A stretch of 41,491 nucleotides of DNA from NCBI GenBank assembly GCA_027489105.1, contig JAIYAJ010000545.1:1-41491 (forward strand). Direction: 5' to 3'. Below are positions 16,356 through 24,131 of this stretch, piece after piece. Numbering within the stretch: position 1 is the first letter of the stretch; each line of letters begins with the position of its first letter. The position numbers and the translations under genes are program-made. Under the pieces are notes generated by a model, which saw nothing but the letters and a program-made list of their open reading frames with translations, did no database searches and was not told where the DNA came from. This DNA comes from Zymomonas sp. GTDB lineage: Bacteria > Pseudomonadota > Alphaproteobacteria > Sphingomonadales > Sphingomonadaceae.

Positions 16356-17116
16356 CCGGGCGCCTCGAAGATGATCTGGTCGCTGTTCTCGGCGGCGACA
16401 GCCTGTTGCTCGGCCGAGGAGACGATCCAGGCCAATATCGGTATGCCACGCTTGCGCTGGCGCTGGGCGAAACGGTTGGGCAGGTCGCCGATGGCGATCG
16501 CCAGGAATTCGGGGCGTGAGCGCCACATTGTCCGGACCTGCTCGGTGCCGGCTTCCTTCGCATAGACGCTGTCTTCGGACATCATCAGCCCGCGCGGTAT
16601 CCGGCTGCCGTGCGAGGCGAACCAGCGCGGCACTTCGGGGTGGAGCGACATCACCGCCGCCTCGCCGCGATAGCCTTCGATCGCGTGACGAACCGCGACG
16701 CACAGCTGCGAGACATGGCCCTCGACGGCGCGCAGCTCGACCAGCACCGGCACCCGGCCTGCGACCAGGCCCAATATCTCCTTGAGCTGGGGAATGCTTT
16801 CTTCGGTGCCGCGCAGGCGGATCTCGCTGAGATGCTTGCTCGACAGATGGCGGACCTGTCCGCTCTGCTCGGTGAGACGGTCGACCGTCGGATCGGCGAT
16901 CACATAGGCATGGCCGTCGAGGCTGAACTGAACGTCGACCTTGACGCCATAGCCGAGGCTGACCGCGGCCTCGATCGCCGCGCGGCTGTTCTCGACATGG
17001 CGGCTGCCGTGCAGCCCGCGATTGGCGAAGGGCGTACGGGTCAGGAATCCGACGCGCCTGGCGTCGGGTACCGGGAAGCGCCAGCGATCAAAGAGGCCGA
17101 ACAGCGACAATGGCAT
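16349..17116 (-). CDS. GDPD-fold protein lacking catalytic residues (probable pseudoenzyme)
   Basis: A 255-residue protein clearly built on the glycerophosphodiester phosphodiesterase barrel. The normal HRG is ANRG (Asn32 for His), the normal E-x-D is VKVDV (Lys59 for Glu, Asp61 kept), and the normal HD is IADP (Ala74 for His). Around these positions family features survive: GLHGSRHVENSRAAI, SLDGHAYV, DRLTEQSG and VLVELR. The frame is intact, so this is not decay by frameshift. Phosphodiesterase activity is unlikely; a binding or regulatory role is an inference. The start at 17116 has GGAGG in front; an upstream in-frame ATG at 17185 would lie deep inside ridA. It overlaps ridA by 29 nt and the acyltransferase-like gene by 7 nt. 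Confidence 0.85.
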   Translation of the reverse strand: MPLSLFGLFDRWRFPVPDARRVGFLTRTPFANRGLHGSRHVENSRAAIEAAVSLGYGVKVDVQFSLDGHAYVIADPTVDRLTEQSGQVRHLSSKHLSEIRLRGTEESIPQLKEILGLVAGRVPVLVELRAVEGHVSQLCVAVRHAIEGYRGEAAVMSLHPEVPRWFASHGSRIPRGLMMSEDSVYAKEAGTEQVRTMWRSRPEFLAIAIGDLPNRFAQRQRKRGIPILAWIVSSAEQQAVAAENSDQIIFEAPGW

Positions 17117-17555
17117 CGACCTCCACGGCAGCGCCGAGCGGAAGAACCGGAACGCCGACCGCGCTACGCGCATGGCGGCCCGCATCGCCGAACACGGCCT
17201 GCATCAGTTCCGACGCGCCATTGGCCACCTTGGGCTGATCGGTGAAGCTGGCGGTCGAGGAGATGAAGGCGCCGAGTTTCACGATCCGTTCGACCCGCGA
17301 CAGATCGCCGCCCAGCGCGGCCTTGATCTGCGCGATCAGCATGATGCCGCAGCGGCGTGCGGCCTCCATCCCGGCAGCGACGCCGACATCCTCGCCAAGA
17401 CGGCCGGTCACCAGGCTGCCGTCCTCGCGGAAGGGGAGTTGACCCGAAATGTGGAGCAGGCCGTTTATCTCCACGGTCGGCACATAGGCCGCCACGGGGG
17501 CTGCGGGTTGCGGCAGGACGATGCCCAGTTCGGCGAGACGTGCGTCAATGGTCAT
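17088..17555 (-). CDS. RidA family protein (YjgF/YER057c/UK114)
   Basis: A 155-residue protein of the RidA superfamily. Archetypal RidA hydrolyses reactive enamine/imine intermediates such as 2-aminoacrylate. This copy belongs to the longer subgroup with starts like DARLAELGIVLPQPAAPVAAYVP. The core is GLLHISGQLPFREDG, GEDVGVAAGMEAARRC, VERIVKLGAFISST and GRHARSAVGVPVLPLGAAVEVDAI. The arginine in GRHARSAVG sits where the substrate-carboxylate arginine lies in active RidA, so activity is possible. It lies 54 nt after the HAD gene and overlaps the GDPD-like gene. Confidence 0.9.
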   Translation of the reverse strand: MTIDARLAELGIVLPQPAAPVAAYVPTVEINGLLHISGQLPFREDGSLVTGRLGEDVGVAAGMEAARRCGIMLIAQIKAALGGDLSRVERIVKLGAFISSTASFTDQPKVANGASELMQAVFGDAGRHARSAVGVPVLPLGAAVEVDAIVAVRPL

Positions 17556-17609
17556 GGCTTCTCTTTCCTGTAGTCCCCGGACAGCGTCAAGCGGCTGCCC
17601 TTCGCTCGA

Positions 17610-18260
17610 TCATGGGTGGCTGGCACGATTCCCGGCCTGGGCAGCTTCCGCCTCGGCGAACCGGGCGAGAATCCATGGCAGCGCGTCGGACCAGTCGTCG
17701 ATCCGCGCATGCGCTGCGGCGGCCGGCGGGCGGTGGCGGGCGACTTGCGGCTCGGCGATCATGTGCAACCGCCACACGGCGGGCGCATGCTCGGCGACCG
17801 ACTGGTGGTGCTGGGCCAGGTCGTCGACGAAGACCGTCGCGCTGGGATCATATTCGGCGACCAGATCGGCAACCGGGCGGCCCTTGCCACCCTGATTGCA
17901 CTGTACCCGGTGCCGGATGCCCACCGCGTCGAGCTGCGCGACGCGGCCGGCGTGGAACTGGTCGGTCAAATTGGTCAGGACGACGATGTCGGCCAGTTCC
18001 CCGATCGTCGCGAGCGCATGCTGTGCGTGCGGGACCAGCGTCTGGCGGTGCATCTCGGTGGTGGCGGAATCGTCGAGCAGCAGCCAGATATGCTCGGTCT
18101 GGACGGGTCGCGAATCGCTGCGGTGGGTCAGCGCATCGACGAAATCGGGGCGATCCATGGCGAAATCGATGTCGTGCGCCTCGTCGAGCCACTGGCCGAA
18201 GGGCGTGACCATATGGAGGAGAACCTCGTCGCAGTCGGTGATCAGCAGCGGTCGCTTCAT
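17610..18260 (-). CDS. HAD superfamily hydrolase
   Basis: A 216-residue haloacid dehalogenase-fold protein. Motif I is LLITDCDEVLL with the nucleophile Asp9 and acid Asp11. Motif II is VVLTNLTDQ, motif III the lysine in GGKGRPVADL, and motif IV VFVDDLAQH with the metal-binding aspartates. The set is complete, so phosphatase activity is likely; the substrate is unknown. An insert of about 70 residues between motifs I and II would form the cap. The ATG overlaps the DUF3572 stop (ATGA), so the two genes are coupled. Confidence 0.82.
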   Translation of the reverse strand: MKRPLLITDCDEVLLHMVTPFGQWLDEAHDIDFAMDRPDFVDALTHRSDSRPVQTEHIWLLLDDSATTEMHRQTLVPHAQHALATIGELADIVVLTNLTDQFHAGRVAQLDAVGIRHRVQCNQGGKGRPVADLVAEYDPSATVFVDDLAQHHQSVAEHAPAVWRLHMIAEPQVARHRPPAAAAHARIDDWSDALPWILARFAEAEAAQAGNRASHP

Positions 18261-18553
18261 GCCTGCAATATGTCCCTTGCGGTGATCAGGTCGGCGGGCT
18301 TGTAGCCGGTCGCGTCGGCGCAGGCGATAAGATCGGGCTCATGCCCCGCCAGGAAATCCAGCACGGCCCCCAATATGTGGGATTCGCCTGCGCCCGCCCG
18401 CAGCCCTTCCGGCGTCAGGCCGGTCAGATCGAGCAGCCTGCGCGCCCGGATATCCTCGCTGAGCGTCCATGCCAGCGCGGCCAGCGCCAGCGCCGCCGCA
18501 GCGTCGCGGTCGCCGTGAAGGGGTTTCTCCGGATTTGAAGGCAGGGAGGGCAT
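18257..18553 (-). CDS. DUF3572 family protein
   Basis: A 98-residue alpha-helical protein of the alphaproteobacterial family DUF3572, function unknown. Blocks are DAAAALALAALAWTLSEDIR, ARRLLDLTGLTPEGLRAGAG and LGAVLDFLAGHEPDLIACA, ending in PADLITARDIL. The family is commonly found beside divK, as here, where it is divergent from it with only 34 nt between start codons. The start at 18553 is chosen because the open frame further upstream is antisense to divK. There is no membrane span or signal. Confidence 0.88.
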   Translation of the reverse strand: MPSLPSNPEKPLHGDRDAAAALALAALAWTLSEDIRARRLLDLTGLTPEGLRAGAGESHILGAVLDFLAGHEPDLIACADATGYKPADLITARDILQA

Positions 18554-18587
18554 GACATAGACCTGCAGGTCGGATAGGTGGGTAGCC

Positions 18588-18983
18588 GTGACGAAAAAAG
18601 TCGTGATTGTCGAGGATAATGAGCTGAATCTTCGGCTCTTCCGTGACCTGCTCGAAGCCCATGGGGCGCAGGTCACGACGGTTCGTGACGCCCGCGATGC
18701 GCTGCCCGCGATGCAGGCCGAATTGCCCGACCTGGTGATCATGGACATCCAGCTGCCGCATATCAGCGGAGTCGAACTGATTCGGATGATGCGGGCCGAT
18801 CCCGCATTGGAGAAGACACCGGTGATGGCGGTGACCGCCTATGCAGGCAAGGGCGACGAGAGCCGCGTCCGTGAGGCGGGGGCCGACGCCTATGTGTCCA
18901 AGCCGATCTCTGTGGCGCGGTTCGTCGAAGCGGTCGAGGCCCTCGCAGGGAGCCTGGGCGAGGGCGGTCGACGCAGCAGCTGA
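18588..18983 (+). CDS. divK: single-domain response regulator DivK
   Basis: DivK is a CheY-like, output-less response regulator that controls the alphaproteobacterial cell cycle by modulating the histidine kinases DivJ, PleC and DivL, and so CtrA. The 131-residue product starts KKVVIVEDNELNLRLFRDLLEAHG, a stretch typical of DivK. The receiver residues are Glu9 and Asp10, the phospho-acceptor Asp53 (VIMDIQLP), Thr83 and Lys105 (VSKPIS). The start is GTG at 18588. No pleD-like gene follows; rpmG lies convergent downstream, separated by a strong hairpin. Confidence 0.9.
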   Translation: MTKKVVIVEDNELNLRLFRDLLEAHGAQVTTVRDARDALPAMQAELPDLVIMDIQLPHISGVELIRMMRADPALEKTPVMAVTAYAGKGDESRVREAGADAYVSKPISVARFVEAVEALAGSLGEGGRRSS

Positions 18984-19029
18984 CGCGCAGGGCGCTCGCG
19001 CGTGGCGCGCTGCTCTGCAGCTCAAATGC

Positions 19030-19055
19030 AAACGCCCGCCGGAAGGCGGGCGTTT
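19030..19055. terminator. bidirectional hairpin terminator between divK and rpmG
   Basis: AAACGCCCGCC at 19030-19040 and GGCGGGCGTTT at 19045-19055 form a perfect 11-bp stem with a GGAA tetraloop. The A/T ends of the stem supply a short T-run on both strands. It sits between the convergent divK (+) and rpmG (-) genes and can end both transcripts. Confidence 0.85.
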
Positions 19056-19091
19056 GGCTGAAGCAACGGGCGAGCCGAAGCCCGCAGCCGA

Positions 19092-19259
19092 TTACTTGAT
19101 CTTGGCTTCCTTGAAGTCGACATGCTTCCGCACGACCGGGTCGTACTTGCGGAAGCTGAGCTTCTCGGTCTGGGTGCGCGGGTTCTTCTTGGTGACGTAA
19201 TAGAACCCGGTGTCAGCCGTGCTGACGAGCTTGATCTTGACGGTGGTCGGCTTGGCCAT
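19092..19259 (-). CDS. rpmG: 50S ribosomal protein L33
   Basis: A 55-residue ribosomal protein of the large subunit. It begins [20 protein letters not shown], continues with [20 protein letters not shown] and ends with [13 protein letters not shown], all diagnostic for L33. This is the cysteine-free form, without the CxxC zinc motif. The gene stands alone, closed by the hairpin at 19030-19055. The 243-nt gap upstream to dps holds no other gene that I can support. Confidence 0.97.
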   Translation of the reverse strand: MAKPTTVKIKLVSTADTGFYYVTKKNPRTQTEKLSFRKYDPVVRKHVDFKEAKIK

Positions 19260-19502
19260 GACCGGAAACCCTTATCCACGAAAAAAATAGGGCGACGTTG
19301 CCGCCGCCGTTCATCGGATGCGGCCCTTACCGGTGGTCTGGGCAAAGAGTCAAGGATTCTGTCCACAGGGATTCTGCCTGCAGGCCGATCGATCGACTGA
19401 CTCGATCATAGCGCATGATTTTTTCCTCAAAGGACGTTGGGACCTTTTTCCGGATCGTTCGTTGGAGATGCGAATCGATCAGAAAGCGGGAGAAAGCTTA
19501 TC

Positions 19503-20003
19503 ATGGCCAAGAAACCTAAGCCGGCGCTGGCGACCCCCACCGACCTGGCGAGCAACAGCGCAATGAGTGTCGCCGATGCGCTCAACGGCATCCTCGCCGA
19601 CAGTTTCGCGCTGTATCTCAAGACCAAGAATTTTCACTGGCACGTCTCGGGGCCGCATTTCCGGGATTATCATCTGATGCTCGACGAACAGGCGGCCCAG
19701 ATATTGGCGACCACGGACGACATTGCCGAGCGCGTGCGCAAGACCGGTAACACCACGCTCCGCTCGATCGGCGACATCGCGCGCCGTCAGTCGATCAAGG
19801 ACAATGATGCGGAATTCGTCAGCGCGCAGGACATGCTGAAGGAGCTGCGTGACGACAATCTGGCGCTTGTCGCCAAGCTGCGCGAGGCGAAGGACATCGT
19901 CGACGACGCCAAGGATAACGCTACCAGCGGTATCCTCGACGACTGGACCGACCAGGCCGAGCAGCGCGCCTGGTTCCTGTTCGAGACCGCCCGCGCGGCC
20001 TGA
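19503..20003 (+). CDS. dps: Dps family ferritin-like DNA-protection protein
   Basis: A 166-residue member of the Dps/mini-ferritin family, which forms dodecamers that oxidise and store iron with peroxide and protect DNA in stationary phase. The ferroxidase region TKNFHWHVSGPHFRDYHLMLDEQ carries the two family histidines and the Asp/Glu ligands, followed by the DDIAERVRKTG helix and a C-terminal helical bundle ending WFLFETARAA. The lysine-rich start MAKKPKP may contact DNA. The ATG at 19503 has GGGAGAAAG about 8-16 nt upstream, better supported than the open frame starting at 19437. Confidence 0.9.
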   Translation: MAKKPKPALATPTDLASNSAMSVADALNGILADSFALYLKTKNFHWHVSGPHFRDYHLMLDEQAAQILATTDDIAERVRKTGNTTLRSIGDIARRQSIKDNDAEFVSAQDMLKELRDDNLALVAKLREAKDIVDDAKDNATSGILDDWTDQAEQRAWFLFETARAA

Positions 20004-20015
20004 ACTTGAACGTCT

Positions 20016-20052
20016 TGCGGCGGGCAGCGGGCTTGACCCTCCGCCCGCCGCA
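20016..20052 (+). terminator. hairpin downstream of dps
   Basis: TGCGGCGGGC at 20016-20025 and GCCCGCCGCA at 20043-20052 form a perfect 10-bp stem with a 17-nt loop, starting 13 nt after the dps stop. No T-tract follows, so termination may be incomplete or rho-assisted. It separates dps from the riboswitch leader. Confidence 0.55.
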
Positions 20053-20061
20053 GCGTAACCG

Positions 20062-20214
20062 GCACCCGTCATCCGGGGAGTAGCCGGCCGTCCGAACAGG
20101 ACGGGCATCGCGTCAACATGCTTGGGGGAGACCTCATGGCGCGATCGGGGTTTCAGGACCTTGGCAAGACCGATGACACCGAGACCTCGCCTGCCGGGCG
20201 GGGGTGTCGGTGTC
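20062..20214 (+). ncRNA. yybP-ykoY manganese riboswitch with downstream switching hairpin
   Basis: The leader contains the conserved GGGGAGTAG at 20075-20083, a 6-bp hairpin CCGTCC / GGACGG (20088-20093 with 20099-20104), and a helix ATCGCG / CGCGAT (20107-20112 with 20140-20145) around CGTCAACATG. It continues with CTTGGCAAGACC (20159-20170) and GACACCGAGACC (20175-20186). This order matches the yybP-ykoY class, which senses Mn2+. The last element can instead pair with GGTGTCGGTGTC at 20203-20214 (11 of 12), giving a long hairpin that excludes the aptamer 3' side. It precedes a TMEM165/GDT1 family gene, a known target of this riboswitch. Confidence 0.85.
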
Positions 20215-20248
20215 GTCCGTCCTTCGTCTGCCCGGCCCGGAACATCCC

Positions 20249-20815
20249 ATGGACGTTATCCTAGCTTCTACCTTGCTCGTGGCGTTCGCCGAAATCGGCG
20301 ACAAGACCATGTTGCTGGCTATCATCCTGGCCTGTCGCTTTCGCGCCCCCGTTCAGATCATCCTGGGCATCTTCGCCGCGACGCTGGTCAATCACGCGCT
20401 CGCCGCCTGGGCCGGGGTTGCCGTGGCCGGCCTGCTCGACAGCCCCTGGTTCAGGCTGGCGGTCGCGCTCGGCTTCATCGGCATGGCGGCCTGGACCCTG
20501 ATTCCCGACCGCATCGACGAAGAGGAAGAGGCAGCCCGCCCGACCTCGCACGGCGTTTTCCTGACCACGCTGATCGCCTTCTTCATGGCGGAGATGGGCG
20601 ACAAGACGCAGATCGCCACGGTCGCGCTCGGTGCGCGCTACCATTCGGTCGAACTGGTCGCGATCGGGACGACGCTGGGCATGATGCTGGCGAACGTCCC
20701 CGCCGTGCTGCTTGGCGACCGCATCACCCGCTATGTGCCGCTGCAGGCCATGCGCATCGCTGCCGCCGCGATCTTCGCCGTTCTGGGCGCGCTCGCCCTG
20801 CGCGACCTGCTCTGA
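20249..20815 (+). CDS. TMEM165/GDT1 (UPF0016) family manganese exporter
   Basis: A 188-residue membrane protein of the UPF0016 family, cation/proton antiporters that in bacteria export Mn2+. It has two copies of the family motif E-x-[13 protein letters not shown] (Glu15 to Lys19) and [11 protein letters not shown] (from Glu115), one per half of the inverted repeat. About six transmembrane helices are visible, with an acidic loop DEEEEAA between the halves. The ATG at 20249 is chosen because the first motif is then at the expected distance. The riboswitch at 20062-20214 supports a Mn-homeostasis role and Mn-dependent expression. Confidence 0.88.
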   Translation: MDVILASTLLVAFAEIGDKTMLLAIILACRFRAPVQIILGIFAATLVNHALAAWAGVAVAGLLDSPWFRLAVALGFIGMAAWTLIPDRIDEEEEAARPTSHGVFLTTLIAFFMAEMGDKTQIATVALGARYHSVELVAIGTTLGMMLANVPAVLLGDRITRYVPLQAMRIAAAAIFAVLGALALRDLL

Positions 20816-20882
20816 TCCCGCTTCCCAAAAGGCTGGGGCTCCGTTGTCAGCGGGGCCCTGCTGTTCTATGGCGCGCGCCATC

Positions 20883-21548
20883 ATGACAGCGCAGATCATC
20901 ATCGCCGTGCCGAAGGGCCGCATCCTCAAAGAGGTGCTGCCGATGTTCGCGCAGATCGGCATCGTGCCCGAGCCGGCCTTCGGCGACGAGGACAGCCGTC
21001 TGCTCCGCTTCGCCACGAATCGGCCCGACATCGGCCTGATCCGGGTGCGCGCCTTCGACGTCGCGACCTTCGTCGCCCATGGTGCGGCGCAGCTCGGCAT
21101 CGTCGGATCGGACGTGTTGATGGAGTTCGACTATTCCGAACTCTACGCGCCGGTCGATCTCGATATCGGCCATTGCCGCATTTCGGTGGCCGAGCCGGTC
21201 GCGATGGCCGAGGGCGACGATCCGCGCGAGTGGAGCCATGTCCGCGTCGCCACCAAATATCCCAACATCACCCGCCGCCATTTCGAGGCGCGGGGCGTGC
21301 AGGCCGAATGCGTCAAGCTCAACGGGGCGATGGAGATCGCGCCGGTGCTGGGTCTGTCGAGTCGCATCGTCGACCTCGTGTCGACCGGCCGTACGCTCAA
21401 GGACAATGGTCTCGCGGAGGTCGAGAAGATCGCCGACATCTCGTCGCGGCTGATCGTCAACCGTGCCGCCTTCAAGACCCGCGCGGCCGAGATCGGCCCG
21501 CTGGTCGAGGGATTCCGCGCCGCTGTGGAGCGTCGCAATGCCGCTTAG
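20883..21548 (+). CDS. hisG: ATP phosphoribosyltransferase, short form
   Basis: HisG catalyses the first step of histidine synthesis, joining ATP and PRPP to phosphoribosyl-ATP. At 221 residues this is the short HisG_S form, which lacks the C-terminal regulatory domain and normally needs the HisZ subunit; hisZ is not in this window. Blocks are [48 protein letters not shown] and the PRPP loop region [25 protein letters not shown] 20883 starts at the homology; ATG 20868 in frame is possible. It overlaps hisD by 11 nt. Confidence 0.94.
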   Translation: MTAQIIIAVPKGRILKEVLPMFAQIGIVPEPAFGDEDSRLLRFATNRPDIGLIRVRAFDVATFVAHGAAQLGIVGSDVLMEFDYSELYAPVDLDIGHCRISVAEPVAMAEGDDPREWSHVRVATKYPNITRRHFEARGVQAECVKLNGAMEIAPVLGLSSRIVDLVSTGRTLKDNGLAEVEKIADISSRLIVNRAAFKTRAAEIGPLVEGFRAAVERRNAA

Positions 21549-22833
21549 GCTCGACAGCCGCGATCCCGGCTTTGCCGAGGCCTTCACCGCGCTCGTCGAG
21601 GGCCGCCGCGAAGCCGACGCCGATGTCTCGCGCGACGTTGCCGCGATCTTGGCCGATGTCCGCGCGCGGGGCGATGTGGCGCTGGCCGACTATACGCAGC
21701 GCTTCGATCGCCATGATCTTGAGGCCACCGGTTGGCGCATTCCGGCTTCGGCGTGCGAAGAGGCTCTGGCCGGGCTCGACCCCGGCCTGCGCGCGGCGCT
21801 GGAACTCGCTGCCGAACGCATTCGTCTGTACCACGCCGCCCAGCGCCCCGCCGATTCGAGCCGCACCGACGAGAGCGGCGTGCGTCTCGGTGCACGCTGG
21901 AACGCGGTCGAGGCGGCTGGCCTCTATGTTCCGGGCGGGCGCGCGGCCTATCCATCCTCGGTGCTGATGAACGCGCTGCCGGCCAAGGTCGCGGGTGTCG
22001 AGCGGCTCGTGATGGTCACGCCGACTCCCGGTGGCGAGGTCAATCCGCTGGTCCTCGCGGCGGCCGCGCTCGCCGGCGTCGACGAAGTGTGGCGTGTCGG
22101 TGGCGCGCAGGCGGTCGCCGCGCTCGCTTATGGCACCGATCGCATCCGGCCGGTCGACGTCATCGTCGGCCCCGGCAATGCCTGGGTCGCTGAGGCCAAG
22201 CGGCAGCTTTACGGCGTCGTCGGGATCGACATGGTGGCCGGCCCGTCCGAGATCCTGGTCGTGGCCGACCGCGACAATGATCCCGAATGGATCGCCGCCG
22301 ACCTGCTGAGCCAGGCGGAGCATGACCCGACCAGCCAGTCGATCCTTTTCACCGACGACGCAGCCTTTGCCGATGCGGGCGCCCCGGCCGTCGAACGGCA
22401 GCTGCCGGGTCTGGCGACCGGTGAAACCGCGCGGACCAGCTGGGACGCCAATGGCGCGGTGATCACCGTCGGCTCGCTCGACGAGGTGCCGGCGCTCAGC
22501 GACCGTCTCGCGCCCGAACATCTCGAACTGGCCGTGGCCGATCCGCAGGCGCTGTTCGATCGCATCCGGCATGCGGGCTCGGTCTTTCTCGGCCGCCATG
22601 CGCCCGAGGCGGTCGGCGACTATGTCGCGGGGCCCAACCATGTCCTGCCCACCGGCCGCCGTGCGCGCTTCGCGTCGGGGCTGTCGGTGCTCGATTTCAT
22701 GAAGCGGACCAGCTTCATAGCCCTGGATGCGTCGGCGATCGCCGCGATCGGCCCCGCCGCCGTCGCGCTCGCCCGCGCCGAAGGGCTCCCCGCCCACGCG
22801 GCCTCGGTGGCCGCGAGACTGGAAAACAGATGA
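21538..22833 (+). CDS. hisD: histidinol dehydrogenase
   Basis: HisD carries out the last two steps of histidine synthesis, oxidising L-histidinol to L-histidine with two NAD+. The product is 431 residues, a normal length. Diagnostic segments are [73 protein letters not shown] (zinc-ligand Gln and His) and [10 protein letters not shown] with the catalytic Glu-His pair. The C-terminal zinc histidine is in the LPAHAAS region. It begins inside the hisG end and its TGA overlaps the nusB ATG (ATGA). Confidence 0.97.
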   Translation: MPLRLDSRDPGFAEAFTALVEGRREADADVSRDVAAILADVRARGDVALADYTQRFDRHDLEATGWRIPASACEEALAGLDPGLRAALELAAERIRLYHAAQRPADSSRTDESGVRLGARWNAVEAAGLYVPGGRAAYPSSVLMNALPAKVAGVERLVMVTPTPGGEVNPLVLAAAALAGVDEVWRVGGAQAVAALAYGTDRIRPVDVIVGPGNAWVAEAKRQLYGVVGIDMVAGPSEILVVADRDNDPEWIAADLLSQAEHDPTSQSILFTDDAAFADAGAPAVERQLPGLATGETARTSWDANGAVITVGSLDEVPALSDRLAPEHLELAVADPQALFDRIRHAGSVFLGRHAPEAVGDYVAGPNHVLPTGRRARFASGLSVLDFMKRTSFIALDASAIAAIGPAAVALARAEGLPAHAASVAARLENR

Positions 22834-23303
22834 CCAACGCCAAAAATGCCAACGCCAAGAATGAGCGTTCCCGTTCGCGCAGTGCCGCGCGCCTTGCCGC
22901 CGCGCAGGCGCTCTATCAGCAGGAAATGGAAGGAACGCCGCTCGCGAACCTGCTCGACGAGTTCCACCAGCATCGGCTGGGCGCGACGATCGAGGACGTC
23001 CAATATGCCCATGCCGAGATCGCCTTCTTCGACGATCTGGTGAAGGGCGTCGACGCGCGCCGCGCAGAGATCGACGCCGCCATTACCGACAAGCTGGCCA
23101 GCGGCTGGTCGCTCGAGCGGCTCGATCGCCCGATGCGCCAGATCCTGCGCGTCGGCGCCTATGAACTTATCGCGCGCCCCGACGTACCGACCGCGACCGT
23201 GATCAGCGAATATGTCGACGTTGCCGATGCCTTCTACGACAAGAAGGAAAAGGGCTTCGTCAACGGCGTGCTCGACGGGATCGCCAAGGCCGTGCGCGTG
23301 TGA
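22830..23303 (+). CDS. nusB: transcription antitermination factor NusB
   Basis: NusB binds boxA RNA with NusE (S10) and helps antitermination in rRNA operons. The 157-residue helical protein shows the family start SRSAARLAAAQALYQQEMEG, the middle FDDLVKGVDARRAEID, WSLERLDRPMRQILRVGAYEL and the terminal VISEYVDVADAFYDKKEKGFVNGVLDGIAK. It overlaps hisD and the following exporter gene by 4 nt each, so it sits within a coupled operon with thiL downstream, a common alphaproteobacterial arrangement. Confidence 0.96.
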   Translation: MTNAKNANAKNERSRSRSAARLAAAQALYQQEMEGTPLANLLDEFHQHRLGATIEDVQYAHAEIAFFDDLVKGVDARRAEIDAAITDKLASGWSLERLDRPMRQILRVGAYELIARPDVPTATVISEYVDVADAFYDKKEKGFVNGVLDGIAKAVRV

Positions 23304-24082
23304 TCGTCGACACGACGATCCTGCACGACCCTCTGTTCTGGCTGCTCGGTGTCCCCTCGGTTATCCTGATGGGGTTGGGGAAGGGCGGGTTCATCGGCGT
23401 CGGCACGCTCGCCATCCCGCTGATGGCCCTCGTCGTCCCCCCGGTTCAATCGGCGGCGATCCTTCTGCCGCTGCTGATCGTGCAGGACGCGGTCGGCGTC
23501 TGGGTGTTCCGCCACAGCTGGGACCGGCACGTGATGAAGGTGATGGTGCCGGGGGCGATATTGGGCGTGCTGCTCGGTTATCTGTTTGCTGCCAGCCTGC
23601 GCGAGGACTGGATCCTGCTCGCGCTCGGGGTCATATCGATCCTGTTCGGTGCGCAGCAGCTCTGGGCGGTGCGCGGTGGCCGTCCTGCACCCACCCAGCG
23701 CCTGCCCGATGGCGTCGGCGTCGCGTGCAGCGTCGCGGCCGGGTTGACCAGCCAACTCGCCCATGCCGGGGGCCCGCCCTATCAGCTCTACGTCTTTCCA
23801 CAGCGGCTGGAGCGGGACGTGCTGGTGGGGACGACCGCGATCTTCTTCGCGCTGATCAACTGTGTGAAGGTGCCCGCCTATGTCGCGCTCGGGCAGTTCA
23901 CCCCGGTCAACCTGCTCGCCTCGGCTGCGCTGATGCCGGTCGCGATCGTCTCGACCTTCGCGGGGGTATGGCTCGTCCGGCGGGTCCATCCGGACCGCTT
24001 CTACAATCTGGTCTATGGCCTTACGATCCTGGTCGGCGTGAAGCTGCTGTGGGACGCGCTGGCGCTGCTGCTGGCTCGCTGA
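23300..24082 (+). CDS. TauE/SafE family anion exporter
   Basis: A 260-residue polytopic membrane protein of the TauE/SafE family (sulfite, sulfoacetate or other organic anions). About eight transmembrane segments are readable. The first repeat has GVPSVILMGLGKGGFIGVGTLAIPLM, and the second has AAGLTSQLAHAGGPPYQLYVFP, the typical pair of re-entrant motifs with GG and AHAGGPP. The substrate is not predictable. The GTG start at 23300 overlaps the nusB stop (GTGA). The following thiL is 49 nt away. Confidence 0.88.
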   Translation: MIVDTTILHDPLFWLLGVPSVILMGLGKGGFIGVGTLAIPLMALVVPPVQSAAILLPLLIVQDAVGVWVFRHSWDRHVMKVMVPGAILGVLLGYLFAASLREDWILLALGVISILFGAQQLWAVRGGRPAPTQRLPDGVGVACSVAAGLTSQLAHAGGPPYQLYVFPQRLERDVLVGTTAIFFALINCVKVPAYVALGQFTPVNLLASAALMPVAIVSTFAGVWLVRRVHPDRFYNLVYGLTILVGVKLLWDALALLLAR

Positions 24083-24131
24083 CGGAGCGGGCCTGGCGGC
24101 GCAGCCGACGAAGGAAGGAAAGAGCCGGGGC

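Noticed and set aside
19260..19502. Possible small RNA or tRNA between rpmG and dps
   Set aside because: No cloverleaf, no clear hairpin-plus-T-tract and no recognisable RNA element; probably promoters of the two divergent genes.
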